A stretch of 64,000 nt of DNA from Linanthus parryae (Eukaryota; Streptophyta; Magnoliopsida; Ericales; Polemoniaceae): contig JALGPY010000002.1 in assembly GCA_023055425.1 (NCBI GenBank), positions 119,486,088 through 119,550,087 on the forward strand, given 5' to 3'. Within the stretch, counting starts at the first letter, position 1, and every line of letters starts with the position of its first letter. The position numbers and the translations under genes were made by a program. The notes below the pieces were generated by a model that was given only the letters and a program-made list of their open reading frames with translations, was not told where the DNA came from and did no database searches. Below are positions 38,165 through 46,170 of this stretch, in pieces.

Positions 38165-41100
38165 GATACATATATTTACATAAATACACACACACATATC
38201 ATATATTATTTGCAAGATGTTCATGTACATGTCAAGATAGAAGTGAAAACAAAAAAAATACAATTTTAAATACACCAAAAACAATAATGTGAATCAAAAA
38301 GTAATTAAACCCTACACTACTGCAGCAGCAAAAACAATTACAGAAACCCACAGAATTGTAACCACAAGCACCCACTATGACACACCTAAGAACTATGAAG
38401 TAGTGAAGCACACTGAACCGCAGACATAGACGAGAGAGGGACGGACTTGATAGTTGCGCAGGTGCCGTCTGTGGGTGCGGTGGACAAAAAGTGTGGCTTA
38501 GGCAGTGGTTGCGGCTTTGTCTTTGTCATTCCTCTTGCTCCACTGCTCTCGGGATTCGCGACTGGTAGGGAGATTGTGCTTATTTTTCTTTCTTTTTTTG
38601 TTTTATTTATTATGCTTGCTGGTTTTTCAAACTCGAACCGTATCTTTGTAAATTCACATGGTGACCCTGCCTGCACCAAAGGCATCCGGCATTCGGTGAG
38701 TGGTGCAGCACCTGGGAGAAGCATCTGTGCTTAAGAGGTTAACCCATCCTCTTATTTCTGCCAAACTTCACAAATCTATATTGCAATATAGCTTAATGTT
38801 AAATTTCCCATTTGATCTTTTGATTGAACCCGCAGATAATCTATACTATGAAATTTTAAAAGTTGATGAAGTAATTGAGAAAATTGTACGTATTATTGAA
38901 TAATGAATACTCAGTGTACATGAGTTTATATAGATATTTGTAGGGGTACACAGGTAATTAATCCGGCTGCTTAATGAGAGTATGAGACCACTGATGACTA
39001 ACATCAAGAAATATGATCGGCGAAAAGTAACCTGTTTGACCACCGAACTAAAAGTATCAGCATAGTTAACACCGGATCTCGGATGAAAACCCGTAACCAC
39101 TAACCACGTCATGTAACGATCTACCTATCAGGATGTTGCTTTATCCCACTTGCAGCACAACATTTTGCTGGGGCGATGGAGGAACTAAGTCCCATGGGTG
39201 ATTATGAAGTAGAGCCTCAATTCAACACTCATTGAGGTTCTTGAGAGCCTGCAAAATAGTGCAAATTAGTACTGTGTTCGATGTCGAAACCAGGAGGAGA
39301 GACATGCGCTGATAGAGTGTATTTCAGAATTGATTTGAGGACCCCGGAGTTGGACCGAGTGGCCATGGGATGAGTGGACACCGTCTTTAAGAGGACTTGT
39401 CAGAAGGAGTGCCCCCATAGTACAATCCTTGAATATAAAACTAAAGGAAGAGAATTCAGCAATGAGGTTTTTAGAGGAAGATAATCTAGGAAAAACAGTT
39501 AAGATCCTTTCCTATGGCAGGAACACAAAAAACATCAGATTAATAAAAAGGAACAGAAGGAAGAGGGAAGTGACATCGAACTAGTATGGGTGATGGGCAG
39601 GGCAGTGCCACCACCAATCATAACGTCATCAGAGTGTTGACGCTATGATTGTAATGTGGTGGATGGCTCCTGTGTCAAACAGCCAAGCAGAGGTCTGAGG
39701 GGCTGAACTAGCGGTAGCCGTAGCCACTTATGCCCGTGGAGTCCACAGAGAAGAGACTGAATAGCTGGGAGAGGGAGACTGAAGCCGTGGCACAGGCATG
39801 CGGTATGAGGTGGCCCATATTGCTGCAATATCCATCCAAACTGCGGGCACTGTCGAATGCAATGCGCTTGAGCCCCATAACATTGTCAAAAGCCCAAGAA
39901 TGGGCATGGCTGGGGGGAAAGGGGAGCCTGGTGATGACGGAGTTCTAGGCCGAGACTGAGGGGATGGTGCTGGAGGTGCCCTGAGAAGAGACTGCTCGAT
40001 CGGTAAGGGGAGCCGGGCTGCCCACGGCTGCGACCTCGTCCGTGTCCGGTCGGGCCAAAACTGCGTGGGAAGAGACGGGTGGAAAGATCTGCTGCCAGAG
40101 TTAGCATTTCAAAGAATTCTTCAAATAAGATATCTGTTGCGCGCGCCTTGATGGCTTCAACAACAGGCACATAGACCTCATTCATGCCATCTAGGATTTT
40201 GTCAATGAGGTCAGATTCATCCATTGGTTTGCCGAGGGGAGCTAATCCATCAGCCTTCTGCAATGGCAGTACTCATCAACCTTCTGCATTGGATGGATTT
40301 TGTCAAGAAAGTAGTATATAGCAATGATGGGAGGAAGATGAGGTAATTACTTGAAATTTTACATTGTTGCAGGCCATACAGGCTGCTAGCATATTAGAAA
40401 ATTCTTTGATCAGTCTAATATGCTGGAGGGGGAGATCTCTCTCTCAAGAGTCCAGGCAAGAAATGCATCCTTGGTACCTCTGGCCAGAGAAGAAAGGCCT
40501 TTAAGAGATGATAGAGACGGAGTAATTGAAAGGGAGTGAAGACTCCAACCATACTTTGGACTTTGTGTGGATTTCGTACCCGCTGTTTCAATTGTTGCAA
40601 TGGCAGTACTCAAACTTTGTTTTTGTTGGAATCAGGTACCCTTGTTAGTGTCCGTAATTGGACAGAAGTAACTAAACTTACGGGTATTTTGTTTTTTATA
40701 TGCAGGATAATATTGTTCGGAACTAACTATCCTTAAAGTTTCGGCTTAAAACATTTAAAACCCCTAACTTTCATGTTTCAAACTCTCTCTCTCATCATGT
40801 TCTATGTTCTCCTCCGCCTACACCACCACGAAATATGACAACACAAGCAGCCACCAATATGTCAACAAATTAAACTCTCTATATCTCTTTTCCTTCTCCC
40901 TGTCAACCAACCCATTGCCATAAAATTTAGGCTTCGTAGACCTGTTGCGGACTTGTGGTGGATCAGGAGCTGTGGTGGTGATGTCGCTGGTTGGTTAGCC
41001 AATCCTCCCCCGCCCCCCTGCAGAAATCCCACCCATCACGAACCACCGCCCAATGTCGTTCCTGACACAGAATCAAACAATTTCTGACGGGTGGGAAATA

Positions 41101-43560
41101 GGTGATGATGGCTCCTGGAGAGATGATGCCAAAGATTCTGATCAACTGCTCTTCTTCTTTCTCTGATTGATTTCTGAACCAGAAGCTAAAGCTAATCCTA
41201 ATCCAGGTCAGATCCCCAATTTGAGGTGGGTGAGATGGGTCTTATCTGATTTTGGTCTGGGTTACTCAATTTGGCAAGTTATTGAAGATGATTAGGTGGT
41301 GATGTGAAGTAGGTGATGATGGCTACTGGAGATGATGCCAACGATTCTGATCAACTGTTCATCTTCTCTCTCTGATTGATTTCTGAACCAGAAGCTAAAG
41401 CTAATCCTAATCCAGGTCAGATCCCCAATTTGAGGTGGGTGAGATGGGTCTTATCTGACTTTGGTCTAGGTTACTCAATTTGGCAAGTTATTGAAGATGG
41501 TGATGGTGGTTATGGCAGGGTGTTAGCCAGTTGAGGACAAACATGCCAGCAGTGATGTTTGTGGCTGTGGTGATTGGCAGCGGCATCGGCTTTTGGGCTA
41601 GCTTGCTAGGGTTGTGGTTGATGCAGAGAATTGTAAGAGGAATGTAGAAGAGAGAGGGGGCTTGGGGATAATTTTAGGGAAATTATTGCAAGCCCATAAT
41701 TTTAAAAATAGGGCTTGTGGTAAATGATTTATGAAGTTCAACTGATATTATTAACAAAATGAAAATGAAAAGATTGAAAGTGTTAAAGCTGACATGTTAG
41801 GGTGGAAGGAAATATACACAAATAATTGAATTAACATGAGTGTTTTTTTGAGCAATTTTTGGAATGATGAGTTGCATCTTTATGTCAAAATATATAAATT
41901 TAGTGTTAAATTTAAGTTAATAATTAACGTATTAAATGTTTTCTTGTAAATTTTTTAGATTTGTGGGTAAGAATAATAATTTAACACATTTAATGGGCAA
42001 CAATGAGCAGGCATAAAGGTCTTTTCATACAAATCCATACTGGAAATAGAGTAGGCCTAATCCAAAGTAGGTAAAGATTCACCCGCTTAATCAGGGGCTA
42101 ACTATGTTTGGATGAAAGTTAGCTTTGGGTACCTGATTGTGACAAAAACCAAGTTTGAGTACTGGCATTGCAGTATTTGAAACAGTGGGTATCAATTCCT
42201 CTCCAAAGTATGAGTACAATGGGTGCATTTTTGCCAAGAATCAATCATTAATTGCAATTGTTATTTAAACCATTTTACAAGTACCTTTCACATGAAACTT
42301 CTTACACTCGCACGGATTGTGCAAGTGTCTTTACAATTATCACTTAACAAAATTTATATGGGTGCATTTAGTTACTAGTGTGTGTAGGCTATATGAATGT
42401 CCAGTTAGTTTAGTAGTATTTATAAAGATGGATGGATTAGATAGTAATTTAAGTTTCAATTTATGGGCATTTTTTTTTTATCAAAGAGTGTTACTATTTT
42501 CATTGTCTATGGTGATTTCTGCAGTTGGTAGATTAAATTGATAGACAAAACATTATTCGCCATTACAGTCTGTAAAAGCTACTGTTACTATTGGTTTCTT
42601 CGATAGAATGATGAACTGTGTTTCCTCTCTAAAGTACACCAGAAAGGCCAACAGTATAAACTGTGTAACGTGATATGTGAATGAAATTTGTAACATACAA
42701 TCCAAAGTTCTTTATCCTTTCTGCTAACTATTCTCACACGTTCTTCACTCACATACCAGAGTCGCTGCTGACTCTCGTCTCTTTTTAAATTGCTTGCCCC
42801 TTGTTTCTCTTCTTCTTTAGTCTTCAATTTACCTTTCTATGTTCCAACAAAATTAATCCTACATATTTACTTTCTAGTTATGGCTATAGGAAGAAGTGTT
42901 GATTGTCAACTAAAAGGGAGGTGATAGTTATCAGGGTTGTAAACAAGTTGAGAGAATCTGGTGTAGTGTTCTACACTCAACGTTAACAATTATGTTTGGA
43001 GTTCGATAAGGTCACTGCAACTTGATGTGTGTAGGCGTAGTAGTTGTGGGAGAATCTGCTATTTGAACGATGAACTTGTCCGTTTTTCAAGCTTTTCCAA
43101 AAAATCTGTGACGAATTGTTTGAGCCATTTCCTGATATTTAGAGGTAATGATAGCATTCCACATTGATCTTTTTCTCTCTTGTTGGCAAGGAAAACCACA
43201 TACCTGTATTGGAAACCTGGTTCTTCAATGTGATAAATGCATGCAGGACCAGATTTTGAAGACGCACAAAAATGTTTTGAGATTTGTTGCTTATGTCACT
43301 GTGTTTGTCTACTGTGGTCCTAGCGTCTGTGCTAACCAATCATTTCACATACAGGAATGTTTCGGTGTGAAATATATATCTTGCTAATAATTTTGTGCTT
43401 TGTACAGCCTCCAGAGTATATGCCAGAGAACTTAACAGAATGTTCAGCCTGGGTTGGAGGTGCCATACTCGCCAAAGTTGTATTTCCACAGAATCAGCAC
43501 ATAACAAAGGGAGATTACGATGAAACTGGGCCTTCAATTGTTCACCGAAAGTGCTTCTGA
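23399..43560 (+). CDS. ARP7: Actin-related protein 7 (ARP7), seven exons
   Basis: Join 23399-23476, 27120-27338, 33750-33891, 35084-35328, 36182-36365, 37771-37838 and 43408-43560: 362 codons and TGA with no internal stop, about the length of Arabidopsis ARP7. All introns are GT..AG. The actin fold is covered end to end: phosphate-1 loop [12 protein letters not shown] (residues 7-18), phosphate-2 region [16 protein letters not shown] (about 139-154), adenosine region [20 protein letters not shown] (about 279-298) and the actin-like C-terminus [14 protein letters not shown]. The [11 protein letters not shown] start and PPEYMPENL are ARP7 rather than actin or ARP4 features. In Arabidopsis, ARP7 is a nuclear protein associated with SWI/SNF-type chromatin remodelling and needed for embryo and plant development. 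The introns total about 19 kb and hold many transposon relics, but no exon is damaged, so I expect the gene to work. Confidence 0.95.
24507..24643. mobile_element. Fold-back MITE in ARP7 intron 1 (137 bp)
   Basis: Two arms of about 58 bp, 24507-24564 and 24586-24643, are inverted copies with about five mismatches around a loop of about 21 bases. The ends read GGCCTAGTTTGGCAAAG and its complement. Short T runs flank both sides and could be the target duplication (TTT). The GGCC(T)AGTTTGG end resembles Tourist/Harbinger-type MITEs. A transcript of the intron would form a long hairpin. Confidence 0.8.
26131..26767. mobile_element. hAT-like non-autonomous element with perfect 8-bp target duplication
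   Basis: Ends CTAAGAAGCACGGA and CTAGGAAGCATGGA (inverted) are flanked by identical GTTGCATG at 26123-26130 and 26768-26775. An 8-bp duplication is typical of hAT transposons. Inside, a unit of about 120 bp (starting near 26485 with CCATGACGTCTCCCCC) is repeated once in tandem (from about 26604). No transposase is present. Confidence 0.8.
27120..27338 (+). CDS. ARP7: ARP7 exon 2 (residues 27-99)
   Basis: It follows TTCAG and ends ...LSTPK before GTAAGA (phase 0). It contains [20 protein letters not shown], which corresponds to the actin segment around the hinge helix of subdomain 1. Confidence 0.93.
27339..29177. other. First part of ARP7 intron 2, with a GC-rich gene-like relic
   Basis: 27339-28200 shows nothing I recognise. 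About 28230-28560 is CT- and GC-rich, resembling a 5' UTR or first-exon fragment of another gene, but no frame in it matches a known protein. A poly-T run near 28905 precedes further unassigned sequence. Confidence 0.4.
29178..29330. repeat. Imperfect tandem repeat in intron 2
   Basis: Two units of about 75-85 bp share GAACACCAAGAAC, ACATGAACACCAAGAA and GGGGYAAAATAGTCAA in the same order (about 29178-29258 and 29262-29330). Confidence 0.65.
29490..29580 (+). repeat. Second copy of the dispersed repeat found upstream of ARP7
   Basis: It shares the TGTCTCTGACAGGGG, GTATTTGTATTTAGCCCAT and AGGGGCGG blocks, in order, with 23016-23105. Confidence 0.5.
29732..30108 (-). pseudogene. Helitron PIF1-like helicase fragment
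   Basis: On the - strand, [16 protein letters not shown] carries the Walker B-type [15 protein letters not shown] follows, and after a frame change [20 protein letters not shown] and a TLPPEMG end. These are in the order found in the PIF1-like helicase domain of plant Helitrons. The Walker A loop and the Rep domain are absent and the frame is broken, so it is a relic. I could not place the Helitron 5' TC or 3' CTRR ends. Confidence 0.8.
30892..31658. mobile_element. MITE-like element with imperfect terminal inverted repeats
   Basis: The left end GAGCATCTCCAAC (30892-30904), followed by GGAGCAAA and TTGGACCAAATTTGG, is mirrored on the right by GGAGCAAATTTTGGTCCAAA and CCAGTTGGA (about 31610-31650). 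The GAGCATCTCCAAC start is common to many plant MITE ends. The central part is AT-rich and non-coding. Confidence 0.6.
32080..32943 (-). pseudogene. L1-type LINE fragment (region after reverse transcriptase)
   Basis: The clearest part, 32943-32700 on the - strand, reads [20 protein letters not shown] and then FWEDFWVEE. This corresponds to the WxSIRxGWxxF...VGDGxxxxFWxDxW block between RT and the zinc-finger domain of plant L1-type LINEs. The remainder toward 32080 is broken by stops and shifts. No RT catalytic block or poly-A tail is identified. Confidence 0.65.
33581..33625. repeat. (TC)n microsatellite in intron 2
   Basis: About 22 TC units, 125 bp before exon 3. Confidence 0.95.
33750..33891 (+). 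CDS. ARP7: ARP7 exon 3 (residues 100-146 and first base of 147)
   Basis: It follows TTTTAACAG and ends within the Asp147 codon before GTATGT. It holds [19 protein letters not shown], which aligns with the conserved actin AVLSLYASGRTTG stretch. Confidence 0.94.
35084..35328 (+). CDS. ARP7: ARP7 exon 4 (residues 147-228)
   Basis: It follows GAGTAG and completes the split Asp codon, then [20 protein letters not shown]. It ends ...HTLPDGQ before GTTTGT. This carries the second phosphate-binding region and the actin G-x-DLT block (GGFDLTKLL). Confidence 0.93.
35845..35992. repeat. 74-bp tandem duplication in ARP7 intron 4
   Basis: The segment CAAATCATTTCTCATGACTA, continuing through CATCCATCATACTG, occurs at 35853 and again at 35927 with only a few differences. 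Confidence 0.85.
36182..36365 (+). CDS. ARP7: ARP7 exon 5 (residues 229-289 and first base of 290)
   Basis: It follows GCTAGCAG and starts [19 protein letters not shown], matching the actin ITIGNERFRCPEALFQPS region. It ends within a Gly codon before GTAATC. Confidence 0.94.
36960..37330 (-). mobile_element. Possible SINE-like insertion in ARP7 intron 5
   Basis: On the - strand the unit is GC-richer than its surroundings and ends TTGCCTATGTACCAAAAAAAA, a short A tail. A GGATTGAACTCC near its 5' half resembles a pol III B box. No A box is convincing and no target duplication was found, so a LINE 3' end or other origin is possible. Confidence 0.3.
37771..37838 (+). CDS. ARP7: ARP7 exon 6 (residues 290-312)
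   Basis: It follows TTTTTTGCAG. It completes Gly290 and encodes [18 protein letters not shown], equal to the actin adenosine-binding neighbourhood. It ends at Lys312 before GTATTC. Confidence 0.93.
38126..38164. repeat. (TA)n/(CA)n microsatellite in intron 6
   Basis: A run of TA units passes into CACACACA. Confidence 0.9.
38960..39112 (-). pseudogene. Copia RT N-terminal fragment in ARP7 intron 6
   Basis: The - strand encodes [20 protein letters not shown], the typical start of the Copia RT domain, and then breaks off. It lies about 0.5 kb downstream (on its strand) of gag/protease remnants of what is probably the same element. Confidence 0.75.
39600..40640 (-). pseudogene. Copia gag and protease-start fragment in ARP7 intron 6
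   Basis: On the - strand, [20 protein letters not shown] and [17 protein letters not shown] (40263-40080) match Copia gag (UBN2 family). A Gly/Arg-rich linker follows, then SAWLFDTGA (about 39690-39660), the catalytic Asp of the Copia protease. Stops and shifts interrupt it. Integrase is missing before the RT fragment at 39112. Confidence 0.75.
41099..41509. repeat. Tandem duplication of about 211 bp in ARP7 intron 6
   Basis: 41099-41309 and 41310-41509 are near-identical. Both start TAGGTGATGATGGCT and both include the AGAAGCTAAAGCTAATCC and TTACTCAATTTGGCAAG segments. No coding content is evident. Confidence 0.9.
41510..43407. other. Remainder of ARP7 intron 6
   Basis: AT-rich sequence without recognisable coding or repeat structure. 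It ends in the pyrimidine-rich acceptor before exon 7. Confidence 0.6.
43408..43560 (+). CDS. ARP7: ARP7 exon 7 (residues 313-362 and stop)
   Basis: It follows TTTGTACAG and encodes PPEYMPENL through to the actin-like end [10 protein letters not shown] and TGA. It is separated from exon 6 by 5.6 kb of repeat-rich intron. Confidence 0.95.
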   Translation, partial: PPEYMPENLTECSAWVGGAILAKVVFPQNQHITKGDYDETGPSIVHRKCF

Positions 43561-44069
43561 AAAATTCCCCACTTGGTAGATCATAATATCATATGATGGT
43601 GCATCCTTTAGTCGTAACTCTTAATTGTATGGGACAAATTAAGAGAATCGAGGAGCCTGTGAAGGTGCTAACGGATAGTGTTAAGTAGCATAATGAACTA
43701 TTACTCATGTTTAATTTATTTTCCTTCATTTTCTTTTTAGTTATTTAGGGATGAAGCATATTATTAGGTCAATATTAGTCAAACTCTCCCTCACATTAAA
43801 CTCGTGATTGCCTAATGTATATCTGCAGATAACAGGAACGCAGTTGTTCCAGATGAGTTTGATACTCTGCATTTGGCTATAGCTCATTTCCTCTTATAGT
43901 TCATCTGTTTGTGGTTGATTCATCTCCTTTTCTTAGAGAGCCGGGAAGCTTATTTCCAATTTGTTGTGTATCATTGTCGGATTGATCAGTGTGGGAGTGA
44001 CGACTGATCTCATCAGGAATGAATGCACTTGCGAACTAATTGGTGATTTTGTCAAGAGAAAGGAGTAGT
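43561..44069 (+). other. 3' flank of ARP7
   Basis: Presumed 3' UTR and downstream DNA. I see no strong AATAAA signal close to the stop and no other gene. Confidence 0.5.
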
Positions 44070-44424
44070 TTTTTTCGAAGCGCTTGTATTAATTTCTAAC
44101 CTTCAACCAAAACTCCCAGAACTACAATCTTCTCCCAACAACCTTTCTAGCTCGTTTGGAGGGAAAAACTGCCAATTTCAATCCAGCCACAATACCTAAT
44201 CTGACAATTCAGTCCACAACTCTATTAGCTTTTCTGGTAATCCACCTCAGCAACTTTGACTCTTCTTGCAAATAAGTCCTTATGTCTTCTACTATTACTC
44301 TTATCTTCCAAGGAGACTTCCAAGGGCTCTCTTAACCCATGAGACCAATTCTTTGCAGTCAGTTTTAAACGTAAGGTATCTGAATTTCCCAATCTCTGTA
44401 GTTCCTACATAGGCTAATTTATAG
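44070..44424 (-). pseudogene. LINE-type RNase H fragment
   Basis: The - strand encodes FKTDCKELVSWVKR (with a catalytic Asp in TDC). After frame changes it encodes EDIRTYLQEES, RWITRKANRVVD and LAVFPSKRARKVV. This is the order of the plant RNase H domain (RVT_3 type) that closes many L1-type LINEs. Frames are broken, so it is a relic. Confidence 0.65.
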
Positions 44425-44523
44425 TTTGCACTCTCGGGTTTATGTAAATAGACAATTCTTATCCCTACTGTTCATCAATTGACACGGGACACCCCTTTTT
44501 GTGCAATAAGAATTATAAATTAT

Positions 44524-44590
44524 ACCCCCTCCGTCCATTTCGGTTTGGGAATCATTAAGTGATAGTGGGGTTCACTTTTGGGGTATTTTA
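44524..44590. mobile_element. Stowaway-type end remnant
   Basis: TACCCCCTCCGTCC resembles the Stowaway MITE terminus (TA plus CTCCCTCCGTCC). No matching inverted end was found nearby. Confidence 0.35.
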
Positions 44591-44639
44591 TATTCTCATT
44601 TTGTCCCTGAGTTTTGGTAATTTACACTTATTACCCCCC

Positions 44640-44712
44640 AAGTTTAGGTAAATATGCAATGCACACCCTTATTGTTTGTCAGTTGACATGGAACATCCCT
44701 ATTTTGCGAGTT
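44640..44712. repeat. Dispersed repeat, left copy
   Basis: TAGGTAAATATGCAATGC, then ACACCCTTATTGTTTGTCAG, then a GACATGGAACATCCCT block. A shorter relative sits at about 44445-44500. The inverted counterpart lies at 54671-54760. Confidence 0.55.
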
Positions 44713-44753
44713 GGCAGTGGGGTACACCTTTGGGTGTTTGGTTCATGCCTATT

Positions 44754-45288
44754 AGGGGTGAGCAAAACCCGGTCCAACCCGCCTCCCCGAACCGCCCCGT
44801 GCCAAATCGGTCCGAATTTAGCACCGATCAATGCTAATTGATTGATTATGGGTTCGATCATGGGTTTGGAAGTGGAAAAACGTTCAAAACCGAACCGGTC
44901 CGACTAATGTTTTAAATGTAAAAATTACAAATTTTATTTAGATACATGGTTTAGAAATTAAGTTTTACTAGTTAACATCATCTTAATACTAGATTTTTCT
45001 CACGTTATTTCTCTTTTCTAGAAAATTACTTTATGTTTCCAACTTCAAATTTTATACAAATATATATTACAACTATAATTAACCAAATAAATATATCTTT
45101 TCAAGACAAAATTAAAGTGTTTTCAACCTGTTTAACCGATCTGAATCGGACCGAGCCGATAAGTTATGATTGGTTTGGGTATCACAAATCATTGGGTAGG
45201 TTAGGGTTGAACATTCTCCAACCCGTACATATTGGGTCGGGTAAAAATAGTTGGAAAAACCGGTCCAACCCGGTCCGTGCTCACCCCT
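44754..45288. mobile_element. hAT-like MITE (about 535 bp)
   Basis: The ends AGGGGTGAGCA and TGCTCACCCCT are inverted, and inner repeats (CCGGTCCAACCC) extend the arms. Flanks read ATGCCTATT and ATGCCAATT, an imperfect target duplication. The sequence between is AT-rich and non-coding. Confidence 0.75.
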
Positions 45289-45571
45289 AATGCCAATTAT
45301 GTCCTCTAGTGATATATAATGCCCTTATCCTCAAAAAAAGATATATAATGCCCTTTTTAACCTTTAGAAACTTCGATATTACTATTTATACTACTAAATT
45401 GTATGACTCTTTATCTCTCTATGGATGGTTATAAATTATTATAGATCATATATTGTTGTTGTCAAAAGGCAAAATTGTCGACAATAGGCATGCTTCTTCT
45501 TCTGCCTCTCGACTATAGGCTCTACATTCTTGGTACATTCGATTAACTTTGGAAAAGTGGGCATTTATAAG
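45289..45571. other. Intergenic gap
   Basis: No gene or repeat recognised. Includes a short duplicated GATATATAATGCCC unit near 45310 and 45340. Confidence 0.5.
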
Positions 45572-46170
45572 TTAATCAACATACCCTTGTACTTGTCTCG
45601 CATTCCTCGGTGCGAGACATATCTCAACGAGCCGGCTTTCAATCACATCATCTCTGCATTCCAGTGACTTCGCCCTGAACTTCTTGATGAATGTGACTCC
45701 ATCTTCGTCACGCTTCTGATACATACGCGACAAGTGGATCATCGTAACCTTTTCCTCCACCTGAAAGAACTTGGTATAGAACTTCTTGACTATGTCCTCC
45801 CATGTCTTTATGGAGCCAGCTTCCAGCGTCCTGTACCACTTATATGCGACGTTCTCCAAAGACTTAGGGAACTCGCGCATCATTAGGTTGGACCCCATCA
45901 TGTCGATGAAGCTCATGACATGCTCCTGAGCATTCCCATTGACATCATCAAATTTCGCCTACTTAGGGGCTTTGTACCCTGCACGGTTGGGCATCAGATA
46001 AATCTCGCGCGGGATAGGAGGCAAGTTGACAACCTGTGGGATGACGGCGTCCGTTAAGCACTGATTTCCAAGGAAATTGTCCAAGCGCTGCTCCAAGGCT
46101 GACATGCTTGCTGATGCACTTCCTCCCACAGCAGGAAGAAGGGTTGCAGCCGGAGGTGACACATACGTAA
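45572..46170 (-). pseudogene. Gypsy gag, downstream part (split by a Tekay-like insertion)
   Basis: On the - strand, VSPPAATLLPAVGG and a coiled segment lead into a typical Gypsy gag core: FPKSLENVAYKWYRTLEAGS, IKTWEDIVKKFYTKFF and FIKKFRAKSLEC (45916-45572). It ends at a stop with no zinc knuckle or pol behind it. Its N-terminal edge is exactly at the LTR start at 46171. The upstream part of the same gag appears to resume at 53514-54014. Confidence 0.8.

Noticed and set aside
38386..38734. Overlapping ORFs on both strands in intron 6 (hydrophobic on +, Ser/Pro-rich on -)
   Set aside because: Neither matches a family, they mirror each other, and they lie inside an intron among repeat debris.
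23399..43560. ARP7 as a pseudogene or as actin/ARP4
   Set aside because: All seven exons join in frame to full family length with consensus splice sites. The N-terminus and C-terminal block are ARP7-like. The retroelements are confined to introns.
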